Shown here: in pieces, positions 43,537 to 51,997 of the stretch
How the letters are laid out: each line of letters opens with the position of its first letter
How positions within the stretch are numbered: the stretch's first letter is position 1
Source: Pistricoccus aurantiacus
GTDB taxonomy: Bacteria > Pseudomonadota > Gammaproteobacteria > Pseudomonadales > Halomonadaceae
NCBI RefSeq assembly: GCF_042682565.1
Contig: NZ_JBHUIC010000008.1
DNA: 64,000 bases
Strand: one strand, 5' to 3'
Notes under the pieces: generated by a model
What the model was told of the DNA's origin: nothing
The model's database searches: none
The model's input: only the letters and a program-made list of their open reading frames with translations
Program-made: the position numbers and the translations under genes

Positions 43537-43733
43537 TGCTCGTCGTTCCTCCCGACGTGTCGCGCGTCTCGACGCTCTCGGCGCTCGAGTTCACGCAGCA
43601 GGTGGCGCCGTTCCTGACGGGCCAGAAGCACGCTGCCCAGCAGCAGCGCGGCGGTTATTCCCCAGGCGGACCACACGTAGGGCGCATGTCCCCCCATGTG
43701 CAAGAAGGCGGCGAAGGAGTCGAAAGCCATCAT
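43533..43733 (-). CDS. ccmD: Haem exporter subunit CcmD
   Basis: A 66-residue single-TM protein: MMAFDSFAAFLHMGGHAPYVW, then a TM (SAWGITAALLLGSVLLA) and an arginine/glutamate-rich cytoplasmic tail. CcmD stabilises the CcmC-haem-CcmE complex and is needed to release holo-CcmE. The start at 43733 overlaps the ccmC stop (ATGA); a second ATG follows directly at 43730. The frame is open much farther upstream, inside ccmC, where it is not the real gene. Confidence 0.88.
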   Translation of the reverse strand: MMAFDSFAAFLHMGGHAPYVWSAWGITAALLLGSVLLARQERRHLLRELERRERRDARHVGRNDEQ

Positions 43734-44470
43734 CGCGCTCCTCTCGCCAGTTCTCGCACCCAGTGCTTGGTGGACTCCCGTCGCAGGATTTCGCTGCGGG
43801 TACGCATCAAGGTCAAAGCGACGAAGAAGCAGTAGAAGCCCAGCACCATGATGACCAGCGGCCACCACATGTCCGCCGGCATCGCCGGGCGCGAAGTGAT
43901 GGTAAAGGAAGCGGGCTGATGCAGGGTATACCACCAGTCCACGGAATACTTGATGATCGGAATATTGATGACGCCGACCATGGCCAGCACCGACGCCGCT
44001 CGGGAACCGCTATCTCGGCTGGCAAAGGCGCCGCGCAGGGCGATCACCCCGGCGTACAGGAACAGCAGGATCAGCATCGACGTCAGCCGGGCATCCCAGA
44101 TCCACCAGGTCCCCCAGGTGGGCATGCCCCAGACGGCGCCGGAAAACAGCGCCACGAAGGTCATGGCGGCACCGATGGGCGCCATCACCTTCGCCGCCAT
44201 GTCGGCGATCTTGATCTTCCACACCATGAAGATGACCGCGGCAATCGCCATGGAAATGAAGATCGACTGGGCGAGAAAGGCCGCGGGCACGTGCACATAG
44301 ATGATGCGAAAACTGTTGCCCTGCTGGTAGTCCGCCGGCGCGTAGGCCAATCCCCAGACGCTACCCGATACGATCAACAGCGCCGCCAGCGCCCAGAACC
44401 AGGGCTGCAGTCTGGCGCTGATGGCATAGAACCATTTGGGAGATCCGAGTTTGTGAAAAAAGGTCCACAT
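43730..44470 (-). CDS. ccmC: Haem exporter protein CcmC
   Basis: A 246-residue protein with six TM helices and the WWD haem-handling motif WGTWWIWDARLTSML (about 121-135), flanked by His in YVHVPAAFLAQS (about 59) and later YTLHQPAS (about 188). It loads haem onto CcmE. Upstream, 168 bases without a gene separate it from ccmB, an unusually long gap within a ccm operon; the gap has AT-rich near-repeats of AACGT-TT. Confidence 0.94.
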   Translation of the reverse strand: MWTFFHKLGSPKWFYAISARLQPWFWALAALLIVSGSVWGLAYAPADYQQGNSFRIIYVHVPAAFLAQSIFISMAIAAVIFMVWKIKIADMAAKVMAPIGAAMTFVALFSGAVWGMPTWGTWWIWDARLTSMLILLFLYAGVIALRGAFASRDSGSRAASVLAMVGVINIPIIKYSVDWWYTLHQPASFTITSRPAMPADMWWPLVIMVLGFYCFFVALTLMRTRSEILRRESTKHWVRELARGAR

Positions 44471-44638
44471 AGACGCTTTCGCCCATAACGTATTTCAAAA
44501 CGTGTTTAAAAAAACGTATTAAAGAAATACCTGCTTTTTAAAAAGTGGCGCCTGGACGCTCAAACGTCGAGTCGCCCGCCGCTGCCATTCGTGCTTTAGC
44601 TATTCTCGTCTACTGGCGATCAAGGTCGTTGACGTGGA

Positions 44639-45364
44639 TCAACCATTGATGCTGATTCGCAGCGATGCGGCGATGGCCCAGGGCGCCAACATCAGCGCCA
44701 AGGACAGCAGGGCGCCGAGTATGGCCAGATGAGCCCCTGCTCCGTCGCCCAATAACGTTGCTTGCACGGCTCCGGCGCCGAAGATCAGCACCGGGATATA
44801 AAGCGGCAGTACCAGCAGCGATAATAACACGCCGCCGCGGCTCAGCCCCACGGTCAGGGCCGCGCCGATCGCCCCGATCAGGCTCAGGCTGGCGGTACCC
44901 AGCACAAGCGATAGCGACAGAACGGCGAACCCCTGAACCGGAAGCCCCAGCATCAGTCCCAGCAGCGGCGCCATCAACGCCAGCGGTAGCCCGGTCATCA
45001 GCCAGTGCACCGCCACCTTGGCCAGCACCAGCGCCGCCAGGGGCTGGGGCGCCAGCAATAGCTGTTCGAGACAGCCGTCCTCCAGATCGATCCGAAACAG
45101 CGAATCCAGTGAGAGCAGGGTCGCCAGCAGCGCCGCGACCCATAAAAGTCCCGGGGCGATAGTCGCCAACTGCTGGCTTTCCGGCGAAATTCCCAAGGGG
45201 AACAGGGTGATGACCAGGGCGAAAAATACCAGTGGATTCATCAGGTCACTGCGCCGACGCAGCAGCAATATCGCGTCCCGCCGAAAGGTCGCAAGCCATG
45301 CGACCCCGAGACCGCCCCGAGGTTCATCGAAGGTCTTGAGCATCCGGCTATTCGTGATGGACAT
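44639..45364 (-). CDS. ccmB: Haem exporter membrane protein CcmB
   Basis: A 241-residue six-TM ABC permease: FFALVITLFPLGISPESQQL, LLWVAALLATLLSLDSLFR and DLEDGCLEQLLLAPQPL are family-typical. With CcmA it hydrolyses ATP to release holo-CcmE from CcmC. I choose the ATG at 45364, preceded by CGGGGAA, giving a 17-base overlap with ccmA. A later ATG at 45343 would avoid the overlap but lacks a good ribosome-binding site. Confidence 0.92.
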   Translation of the reverse strand: MSITNSRMLKTFDEPRGGLGVAWLATFRRDAILLLRRRSDLMNPLVFFALVITLFPLGISPESQQLATIAPGLLWVAALLATLLSLDSLFRIDLEDGCLEQLLLAPQPLAALVLAKVAVHWLMTGLPLALMAPLLGLMLGLPVQGFAVLSLSLVLGTASLSLIGAIGAALTVGLSRGGVLLSLLVLPLYIPVLIFGAGAVQATLLGDGAGAHLAILGALLSLALMLAPWAIAASLRISING

Positions 45365-46004
45365 GACGTTCCCCGGAGGCGCCGGGCCCCAGCGCAATAG
45401 ACTTGATTCTTCCCAAGGGTGCCAAATCGTGATGGGTGGTCAACAGCACACTGCCGCCGCGCTTGACCTGGGCCAGCAGCCGCTGCTCCAGAGCAGCGAC
45501 CCCGTGACGGTCGATGGCGGTGAAGGGCTCGTCCAGCACCCACAGCGGACGCTCGATCAGCGCCAGCCGCGCCAGGGCGATACGCCGCTGCTGGCCTGCG
45601 GAAAGCTGCGCCGCGGGGACGTCCTCGAAGCCCGCCAGGCCGACCTCTTCCAACACCTTGAAACGCCGGGCCTCACTACTTTTTTCCCCTACCAGCGCTT
45701 GATACCAGGCGAGGTTCTCCAGAGCGGTCAAACCGGCCTTGACCCCGGGAGTGTGACCCATATAAAGAAGGTTGGCGAGAAACAGCCCCCGAGCTCGACG
45801 CATCGGCTGTTCGTTCCAGAAAAGCTCGCCCTCGTAATCTCCCAGTTGACCGCAAAGAATCTTCAGGAGCGTGGTCTTGCCGCTGCCGTTCGGTCCTTCG
45901 ACACGCACCAGCTCGCCGCTTCCGACATTCAGATCGAGACCCTCGAACAGGTACCGTCCGTCGCGCTCGCAACTCAAGTTTCGTGCTGTCAGGCGGAAGC
46001 TCAC
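45348..46004 (-). CDS. ccmA: Haem exporter ATP-binding protein CcmA
   Basis: A 218-residue ABC ATPase: Walker A GPNGSGKTTLLKILCG (about 35-50), signature LSAGQQRRIALARLAL, Walker B LWVLDEPFTAID and a switch His in LLTTHHD. It drives CcmB in haem-chaperone release. First gene of the ccm cluster; the 268-base region upstream is shared with the divergent S24 peptidase gene. Confidence 0.94.
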   Translation of the reverse strand: MSFRLTARNLSCERDGRYLFEGLDLNVGSGELVRVEGPNGSGKTTLLKILCGQLGDYEGELFWNEQPMRRARGLFLANLLYMGHTPGVKAGLTALENLAWYQALVGEKSSEARRFKVLEEVGLAGFEDVPAAQLSAGQQRRIALARLALIERPLWVLDEPFTAIDRHGVAALEQRLLAQVKRGGSVLLTTHHDLAPLGRIKSIALGPGASGERHVHHE

Positions 46005-46145
46005 GATAGGGCCTAGTCTCCTGGGGGATTTTGATCCGCCGGCACTCTACACGGAAAGCCCTGTCGCCGCCAGTTCCGCGGCGCGGCGCCGGGTCGCAGC
46101 GAAACAGTACCGCCATCGCCGGGCGAACGCTGTTGATAAATCTGC

Positions 46146-46173
46146 TTGTCAGGCGATGCCGCTTTGCTATGAT
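46146..46173 (+). promoter_or_regulatory. Sigma-70 promoter of the S24 peptidase gene
   Basis: -35 TTGTCA (46146-46151), 16-base spacer, -10 TATGAT (46168-46173). Predicted start near 46180, immediately before the LexA box at 46186-46201. Nothing else is seen in 46005-46145. Confidence 0.65.
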
Positions 46174-46185
46174 GACTCAAGAGCA

Positions 46186-46201
46186 CTGTAAAAAAATACA
46201 G
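46186..46201 (+). promoter_or_regulatory. LexA (SOS) box
   Basis: CTGTAAAAAAATACAG fits the CTGT-N8-ACAG LexA operator exactly. It lies just downstream of the predicted start of transcription of the S24 peptidase gene, a position that blocks transcription until RecA activation. Confidence 0.85.
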
Positions 46202-46272
46202 GACCTATCGAATACCGCAATAATAAATGCTGAAACAAGAACGAATACTGAAACAAGTCAGGGGAAACACTC

Positions 46273-46743
46273 ATGCTGAATGCCGCACCGCACTATCTCC
46301 AGCGTCTTCCCAACCTGCCTATGGCCCAGGCCTGGCGGACCATCGCTCCAGGAGCACTGATCGAAGTGCCGTTATTGGGCCGGGTTTCCGCCGGCCTGCC
46401 CATCGAGGCCTGCCCGGGGGCGGATTACATTCGAGCCCCGGCGCGCATGGTGCGGCGCAATACCTATGCGCTCCAGGTCCGCGGAGACTCGATGATAGAC
46501 TGCCAGATCCACGATGGAGACGTGATCATCATCGAGCGTCAGGAAAGCGCCGAGAACGGTGAAACCGCCGTGGTAATGATCAACGACCGGGAGGTCACCT
46601 TGAAGAAGCTGTATATCGACAGAGGCGGCGTGCGCCTGCAGCCGGCCAACGACGCCATGGCGCCCATCTATCTGAAAAACGCCGACGTGCGGGTGCTGGG
46701 ACTGGTCATGGGCGTGGTTCGCCAGCCGGATCGCCTCAACTGA
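46273..46743 (+). CDS. SOS-controlled S24-family (LexA/UmuD-like) autoprotease without DNA-binding domain
   Basis: A 156-residue protein equal to the C-terminal domain of LexA. It has the self-cleavage site RVSAGLP (Ala40-Gly41), catalytic Ser73 in VRGDSMIDCQIHDGD and Lys111 in REVTLKKLY. There is no helix-turn-helix. In length and architecture it resembles UmuD (about 140 aa), which is processed after DNA damage and serves polymerase V. A LexA box and promoter lie upstream, so expression is probably SOS-induced. No umuC follows; the stop overlaps the yigZ start (TGATG). Start ATG 46273 follows AGGGGAAACACTC. Confidence 0.82.
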   Translation: MLNAAPHYLQRLPNLPMAQAWRTIAPGALIEVPLLGRVSAGLPIEACPGADYIRAPARMVRRNTYALQVRGDSMIDCQIHDGDVIIIERQESAENGETAVVMINDREVTLKKLYIDRGGVRLQPANDAMAPIYLKNADVRVLGLVMGVVRQPDRLN

Positions 46744-47384
46744 TGTCCTATCCGATTCCGGATCTGGCTAGCGGAACGGTGCATCACGCCGAGTTCGAGG
46801 TGGAAAAAAGCCGTTTTATCGCCTGGGTAGGACACACGCCCAGTCCCGAGCATTTCAGCACCCTGCTGGAGGCCGCTCGTCAAGCGCACCCCGGCGCCAA
46901 TCATCACTGCACCGCCTTTATCGCCGGCGCCCCGGGAGAACAGAACGCCATCGGCTTCTCCGACGACGGCGAACCCGGCGGCACCGCGGGGCGCCCCATG
47001 TTTCAGGTACTCGAAGGCGCCGGCCTGGGTCAACTGGGCTGCGTGGTGATCCGCTATTTCGGCGGCATCAAGCTGGGCACCGGCGGCCTGGCCCGCGCCT
47101 ACTCGAAAGCCGTCAGCCTGGCCCTGGAAACCCTGCCGACCCGCACCTTTACTCCCCGCAAACCGCTAACGCTGAAACTCGACTTCGCCGGGGAGGCGGA
47201 GGCCAGAAGCTGGCTGGCCGGCCAGGATATTCCCATCGAGCAGGCGGACTACGGCGCGGATGGCGTCACTCTCACCGTGGGCTGGCCGGAAGACGAACCC
47301 GTCGAACTCGGTGAACTGGAAAGCCGGCTCAAGGGCCGGCTCCAAATCCTTGCCTCAGCTCAAGGTTCTAGCCCAGGTATTTGA
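46743..47384 (+). CDS. yigZ: YigZ/IMPACT family protein
   Basis: A 213-residue member of UPF0029/IMPACT: EFEVEKSRFIAWVGH, the signature FSDDGEPGGTAGRPMFQVLE and VVIRYFGGIKLGTGGLARAYSKAV, then a C-terminal ferredoxin-like domain. Bacterial function is poorly known; the eukaryotic relative affects translation control via GCN1. It begins within the stop of the SOS peptidase gene, so the pair is coupled, and its 3' end overlaps the end of oadB (convergent) by 17 bases. Confidence 0.93.
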   Translation: MSYPIPDLASGTVHHAEFEVEKSRFIAWVGHTPSPEHFSTLLEAARQAHPGANHHCTAFIAGAPGEQNAIGFSDDGEPGGTAGRPMFQVLEGAGLGQLGCVVIRYFGGIKLGTGGLARAYSKAVSLALETLPTRTFTPRKPLTLKLDFAGEAEARSWLAGQDIPIEQADYGADGVTLTVGWPEDEPVELGELESRLKGRLQILASAQGSSPGI

Positions 47385-48690
47385 TCATCACCCCTGCCGC
47401 CACGGCGGAGCCGATCACCCCTGCCACGTTGGGCCCCATGGCGTGCATCAGCAGGAAGTTGTGCGGGTTGTACTCCAGGCCGATCTTGTTGGAGACCCGG
47501 GCCGCCATGGGCACCGCGGAAACCCCGGCGGAGCCGATCAGCGGGTTGACCGGCGTCTTGCTCAACAGGTTCATCAGCTTGGCCATCAATACGCCGCAGG
47601 CGGTACCGATGCCGAAGGCGACGATCCCCAGTCCCAGGATGCCCAGGGTTTCCAGCGCCAGGAAGCGATCCGCCACCAGCTTGGATCCCACGGAAAGCCC
47701 CAGGAAGATCGTGACGATATTGATCAAGGCGTTCTGGGAAGTATCCGAGAGCCGCTCCACCACGCCGCATTCCCGCATCAAGTTGCCGAAGCAGAACATG
47801 CCCAGCAGCGGCGCCGCGTCCGGCAGGAACAGTACCACCAGAATCAGCAGCACCAGCGGGAAGCAGATCTTCTCCAGCCGCGGCACCGGCCGTAGCTGGG
47901 TCATCACGATCTGGCGCTCCTTGGCGGTGGTCAGGGCGCGCATGATCGGCGGCTGAATCAGCGGCACCAAGGCCATGTAGGAATAGGAAGCCACGGCGAT
48001 GGCCCCCAGCAGCTCCGGCGCCAGCAGGCTCGAGACGTAGATCGAGGTCGGCCCGTCCGCCCCGCCGATGATACCGATGGCGGCGGCCTGCTTGAGAGAG
48101 AAGTCCATCCAGCCCAAAGACGAGAAGCCCACCGCGCCGAGCAGGGTGGCAAAAATACCGAACTGGGCCGCCGCGCCCAGGAAGAGGGTACGCGGGTTGG
48201 CCAGCAGCGGGCCGAAGTCGGTCATCGCACCGACGCCCATGAAGATCACCAGCGGCGCGATCCCCGTCGCGATGGACACCCGATAGAACTGATAGAGCAC
48301 GCCGTGATTGAAGCCGGCCTCCATGGCCGCATTGTTGGCGGTGGTAATCAGCCCCGGAGACGTATCACCGTGCAGCGCCTGGGTGATCACCTGACGCCAG
48401 GCTTCCAGATCAGCCCCGGTGGGCAATCGCAAATCCAGCGCGGCCGCCAGTTGCTGCAGGACCTCGGGGCGGGCCAGATGGGCGGCCTGTTCCGCCGCGG
48501 AAAGCGCCAGCCCCGCCTCGGGAATGTTGGCGAGAATGCCGCCGAAACCAATCGGCACCAGCAGCAGCGGCTCGAACTTCTTGTGGATGGCCAGATACAG
48601 CAGCAGCAGGCCGACGAGGATCATCACCGCCTGCCCAAGCCCCATGTTGTAGAGCCCGGAGCCGTACCAGAGGGTCAGCAGTTTATCCAT
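47368..48690 (-). CDS. oadB: Oxaloacetate decarboxylase, beta (sodium pump) subunit
   Basis: A 440-residue polytopic protein of the Na+-translocating decarboxylase beta family: LLVPIGFGGILANIPEAGL near the N-terminus, IGIIGGADGPTSIYVSS with a Na+-site aspartate, FLGLSVGSKLVADRFL, and NPLIGSAGVSAVPMAARVS in the second half. It decarboxylates carboxybiotin and exports Na+. Last gene of oadGAB; operon gap of ten bases after oadA. Confidence 0.94.
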   Translation of the reverse strand: MDKLLTLWYGSGLYNMGLGQAVMILVGLLLLYLAIHKKFEPLLLVPIGFGGILANIPEAGLALSAAEQAAHLARPEVLQQLAAALDLRLPTGADLEAWRQVITQALHGDTSPGLITTANNAAMEAGFNHGVLYQFYRVSIATGIAPLVIFMGVGAMTDFGPLLANPRTLFLGAAAQFGIFATLLGAVGFSSLGWMDFSLKQAAAIGIIGGADGPTSIYVSSLLAPELLGAIAVASYSYMALVPLIQPPIMRALTTAKERQIVMTQLRPVPRLEKICFPLVLLILVVLFLPDAAPLLGMFCFGNLMRECGVVERLSDTSQNALINIVTIFLGLSVGSKLVADRFLALETLGILGLGIVAFGIGTACGVLMAKLMNLLSKTPVNPLIGSAGVSAVPMAARVSNKIGLEYNPHNFLLMHAMGPNVAGVIGSAVAAGVMIKYLG

Positions 48691-48700
48691 GGAAGGTTCC

Positions 48701-50566
48701 TTAAAGCCGAATCAGCGGATCGCCGACGGCAACGCTGTCGCCTTCCTTGACCACGACCTCGGAGACGGTACCGGCGCTGGCGGAACGCACCTCGGTTTCC
48801 ATCTTCATGGCCTCGAGAATGATCACCACATCGCCTTCCGCCACCTGATCGCCAGACTTGACGTTGACCTTGAAGATATTGCCCGCCAAGGGCGCATCGA
48901 TCGATTCACCGCTGGACGCCTGGGGGGAAGCGGCGGCGGGCGCCGCTTCCTGGGAGCCCTTATCCTGGGCCTTCACTTCGCCCAGCTCGCCGCCTTCCGC
49001 CACCTCGACCACATACTGCTTGCCGTTGACGGTGAGGGTATAGGTTTCTGGGCCCGAAGGCGCCTTCCTTGCCTGCGACTCCGCCTCGGCGGGCAATTGT
49101 GCTTCCTGCCGGGTTTCGACCTGGGGCGCCGGCTCGAAGGCATCGGGGTTGTCGCGATTCTTCAGGAACTTGAGACCGATCTGCGGGAACAACGCATAGG
49201 TCAGCACATCGTCGATTTCTCGCTCACCCTCTTCCAGGCGAATCCCCTCTTCCTTGGCCTTGACCTTGAGTTCCTCTTTCAAGCGATCCATCTCCGGCTC
49301 GAGACGATTCGCGGGCCTTTCGGTAATCGGTTCGCCGCCCTCCAGCACCCGCTGCTGCAGCTCTCGGTTGAACGGCGCCGGCGCGGCGCCGTATTCCCCC
49401 CTGAGCAGCGCTTGAACTTCCTTGGAAATCGACTTGTAGCGCTCTCCCATCATCACGTTCATTACCGCCTGAGTGCCGACGATCTGCGAGGTCGGGGTGA
49501 CCAGCGGAATGAAGCCAAGATCCTCACGCACCTTGGGAATCTCGGTCAGCACATCGTCGAGCTTGTCTCCGGCGCCCTGCTCCTTCAGTTGCCCTTCCAT
49601 GTTGGTGAGCATGCCGCCGGGCACTTGGGCGACCAGAATCCGCGAGTCGATGCCCTTCAGCGAGCCTTCGAAGGCCGCGTACTTCTTGCGTACCTCCCGG
49701 AAGTAGGCGGCGATGTCCTCGAGCAGTTCCAGATCCAGCCCGGTATCCCGATCCGTCCCCTGCAGGATCGCCACCACGGATTCCGTGGGGCTGTGGCCGT
49801 AGGTCATGGACATGGAAGAAATCGACGTATCCACATTGTCGATGCCCGCCTCCACCGCCTTGAGAATCGTAGCGGTGGACATGCCGGTGGTGGCATGACA
49901 CTGCATGTGAATGGGAATATTCAGGCTGGCCTTGAGCTTGGTGACCAGCTCAAAGGCGGTATAAGGTGTCAGCAGTCCCGCCATGTCCTTGATGGCCAGT
50001 GAATCCGCGCCCATGTCGGCGATGGACTTGGCCAGGGACACCCAACTGTCGACGGTATGCACCGGGCTCACGGTATAGGAGATCGTGCCCTGGGCGTGAC
50101 CCTGGTTGGCGCGCACCGCCTGGATCGGCCGCTCCAGGTTGCGCGGATCGTTCATGGCGTCGAAGACCCTGAAAACGTCCACCCCGTTGGTCCTGGCGCG
50201 CTCGACGAATCGGTCCACCACGTCATCCGCGTAGTGGCGATAGCCCAGCAGATTCTGCGCTCGCAGCAGCATCTGCTGGGGCGTATTGGGCATGGCCTCC
50301 TTCAGAGCGCGGATGCGCGCCCAGGGATCCTCGCCGAGATAGCGAATGCAGGCGTCGAAGGTCGCCCCGCCCCAGGACTCCAGGGACCAGAATCCTACTC
50401 GATCGAGCTTGTCGGCGATGGGCAGCATGTCTTCCAGGCGCAGGCGCGTCGCGAACAGCGACTGGTGCGCATCTCGCAGCACCACGTCGGTAATGCCCAA
50501 AGGGCGTTTGGTCTCGCTCTTCTCGGATACAAGGACCTGATCTTTCTTTTTGCGAAACAGGGACAT
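48701..50566 (-). CDS. oadA: Oxaloacetate decarboxylase, alpha (biotin carboxyltransferase) subunit
   Basis: A 621-residue subunit transferring the carboxyl group of oxaloacetate to biotin, leaving pyruvate. The N-terminal carboxyltransferase barrel has ITDVVLRDAHQSLFATRL (metal/oxaloacetate site) and WGGATFDACIRYLGEDPW, and a later HMQCHATTGMS. A conserved carboxylase domain follows, then a linker rich in Pro/Ala/Gln, and a C-terminal biotinyl domain with ILEAMKMETEV (Lys588). The start at 50566 (MSLFRKKKDQ) is preceded by a fitting ribosome site; upstream frame lacks similarity. Confidence 0.95.
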   Translation of the reverse strand: MSLFRKKKDQVLVSEKSETKRPLGITDVVLRDAHQSLFATRLRLEDMLPIADKLDRVGFWSLESWGGATFDACIRYLGEDPWARIRALKEAMPNTPQQMLLRAQNLLGYRHYADDVVDRFVERARTNGVDVFRVFDAMNDPRNLERPIQAVRANQGHAQGTISYTVSPVHTVDSWVSLAKSIADMGADSLAIKDMAGLLTPYTAFELVTKLKASLNIPIHMQCHATTGMSTATILKAVEAGIDNVDTSISSMSMTYGHSPTESVVAILQGTDRDTGLDLELLEDIAAYFREVRKKYAAFEGSLKGIDSRILVAQVPGGMLTNMEGQLKEQGAGDKLDDVLTEIPKVREDLGFIPLVTPTSQIVGTQAVMNVMMGERYKSISKEVQALLRGEYGAAPAPFNRELQQRVLEGGEPITERPANRLEPEMDRLKEELKVKAKEEGIRLEEGEREIDDVLTYALFPQIGLKFLKNRDNPDAFEPAPQVETRQEAQLPAEAESQARKAPSGPETYTLTVNGKQYVVEVAEGGELGEVKAQDKGSQEAAPAAASPQASSGESIDAPLAGNIFKVNVKSGDQVAEGDVVIILEAMKMETEVRSASAGTVSEVVVKEGDSVAVGDPLIRL

Positions 50567-50612
50567 GACGATTTGTCCTTTTGTTCTAAACAGGGAAAAA
50601 GTAACGAGACCG

Positions 50613-50873
50613 TCAGGACGACGAGACGTCTGAACCACGCCGACGATACCGATGAATGGCCACGCCGATGGCGGCCAGTACCGCATCGTCATCCTCGGCC
50701 TTACCTTTCTGGCCGGTACTCGGCCCAGGCTTGGCGGGCACCGGCACCAGGCGCTTCACGACTCGGGACATCAGCGCGGTGGCGACCACCAGAATCGTCA
50801 GAAAGACGAAGACGAAGCCCATGCCGAAGGCCATCAGCATCAGACCTTCCTGTAACAGTGATGAATTCTGCAT
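50613..50873 (-). CDS. oadG: Oxaloacetate decarboxylase, gamma subunit
   Basis: An 86-residue small membrane subunit: MQNSSLLQEGLMLMAFGMGFVFVFLTILVVA is a single N-terminal TM, followed by a Pro-rich linker, then DDDAVLAAIGVAIHRYR. Gamma binds zinc and tethers alpha to beta. I choose the ATG at 50873 because the family begins with short N-termini; upstream codons to 50906 are arginine-rich and lack similarity. First gene of oadGAB. Confidence 0.9.
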   Translation of the reverse strand: MQNSSLLQEGLMLMAFGMGFVFVFLTILVVATALMSRVVKRLVPVPAKPGPSTGQKGKAEDDDAVLAAIGVAIHRYRRRGSDVSSS

Positions 50874-50974
50874 AACCCCTTTCCTCCTCCCTCGGCGACG
50901 GTACAATTCGCACTCGTTTTTCTTGACTGATCCCAGGCACGGGTCGTCACCGCAACGGAGTCAGCCGAATCGGT

Positions 50975-51997
50975 ATGGCCGAAAAAACCGTCAACACGCT
51001 ACTACACCCCGGTCGCATCGGCCTAGCCCCCATGGAGGGGGTCATCGATGCCCATACCCGCACCCTGCTGACGGATACGCCGGGCTTCGACTGGACGGTC
51101 ACCGAGTTCGTGAGAGTCACCGATACCCGCCTGCCCGCCCGGGTCTTTCGCAGGCATTGCCCGGAACTCGGTGCCGCGAGCGTCACCCCCAGCGGTATTC
51201 CCGTCCACCTACAGCTACTCGGTTCCGATCCGAAAACCCTGGCGGCCAACGCACGTCAGGCCTGCGAGCTGGGCGCCATCGGCCTCGATCTGAATTTTGG
51301 CTGCCCCGCCAAGACCGTCAATCGTCATGACGGGGGCGCTTCACTGCTGCGTGACCCCAGGCGAGTCGAGGCGGCGGTCGCCGCCGTCGCCGGGGCCGTC
51401 TCCCATGCCATCCCGGTGACCGCCAAGATACGCCTGGGCTTTGCTCACCGTCATCAGGCGCTGGACTGCGCCAAGGCCGCTCAGAACGGCGGCGCCCAGG
51501 CTCTGGTCGTGCACGCCCGAACCCGAAACGAAGGGTATCGCCCGCCGGCCCACTGGGAGTGGATCGGCCGCATCCGCCGACACCTGACCATTCCGGTCAT
51601 CGCCAACGGCGATATCTGGACCCTGGAAAATTACTGGAAGGCGCGCAGCCTTTCCGGTTGCAAGGACGTCATGCTGGGGCGCGGTGCCCTGGCGGATCCT
51701 TGGCTTGCCCGACGCATTCGCGGCTGGCAGCAGGCCGAGACTCTCCTTGGCCCTACCCCCTGGACTGTTCGGGCGGACATCCTGCAACGCTATGCTGCGG
51801 CGCAACGTAACATACTTCCGCCCCGGGTCGTAGTTTCCTTGCTGAAACAATGGTTGAACCTGATGCGCGCCCGGGACACCGAGGCCGCCAAACGCTTTCA
51901 GGCGCTGCGTCGCTGCGTCGATCTCGACGATTTTCTCGAAGGCCTGACGACGCCCTGCCGGTCGGCGATCGAAGCACCGGCTCACGAGAACGCCTGA
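50975..51997 (+). CDS. dusC: tRNA-dihydrouridine(16) synthase DusC
   Basis: A 340-residue FMN enzyme reducing U16 of tRNA. LHPGRIGLAPMEGVIDAHTR is the FMN-binding start of the Dus barrel, GLDLNFGCPAKTVNRHDGGA carries the catalytic cysteine, LVVHARTRNEGYRPPAHWEW and IANGDIW bind FMN phosphate, and the C-terminus is the tRNA-recognition helical domain. The VTEF-to-RLP region distinguishes DusC from DusA/B. Divergent from oadG; its end overlaps the end of pxpC by 16 bases (convergent). Confidence 0.92.
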   Translation: MAEKTVNTLLHPGRIGLAPMEGVIDAHTRTLLTDTPGFDWTVTEFVRVTDTRLPARVFRRHCPELGAASVTPSGIPVHLQLLGSDPKTLAANARQACELGAIGLDLNFGCPAKTVNRHDGGASLLRDPRRVEAAVAAVAGAVSHAIPVTAKIRLGFAHRHQALDCAKAAQNGGAQALVVHARTRNEGYRPPAHWEWIGRIRRHLTIPVIANGDIWTLENYWKARSLSGCKDVMLGRGALADPWLARRIRGWQQAETLLGPTPWTVRADILQRYAAAQRNILPPRVVVSLLKQWLNLMRARDTEAAKRFQALRRCVDLDDFLEGLTTPCRSAIEAPAHENA

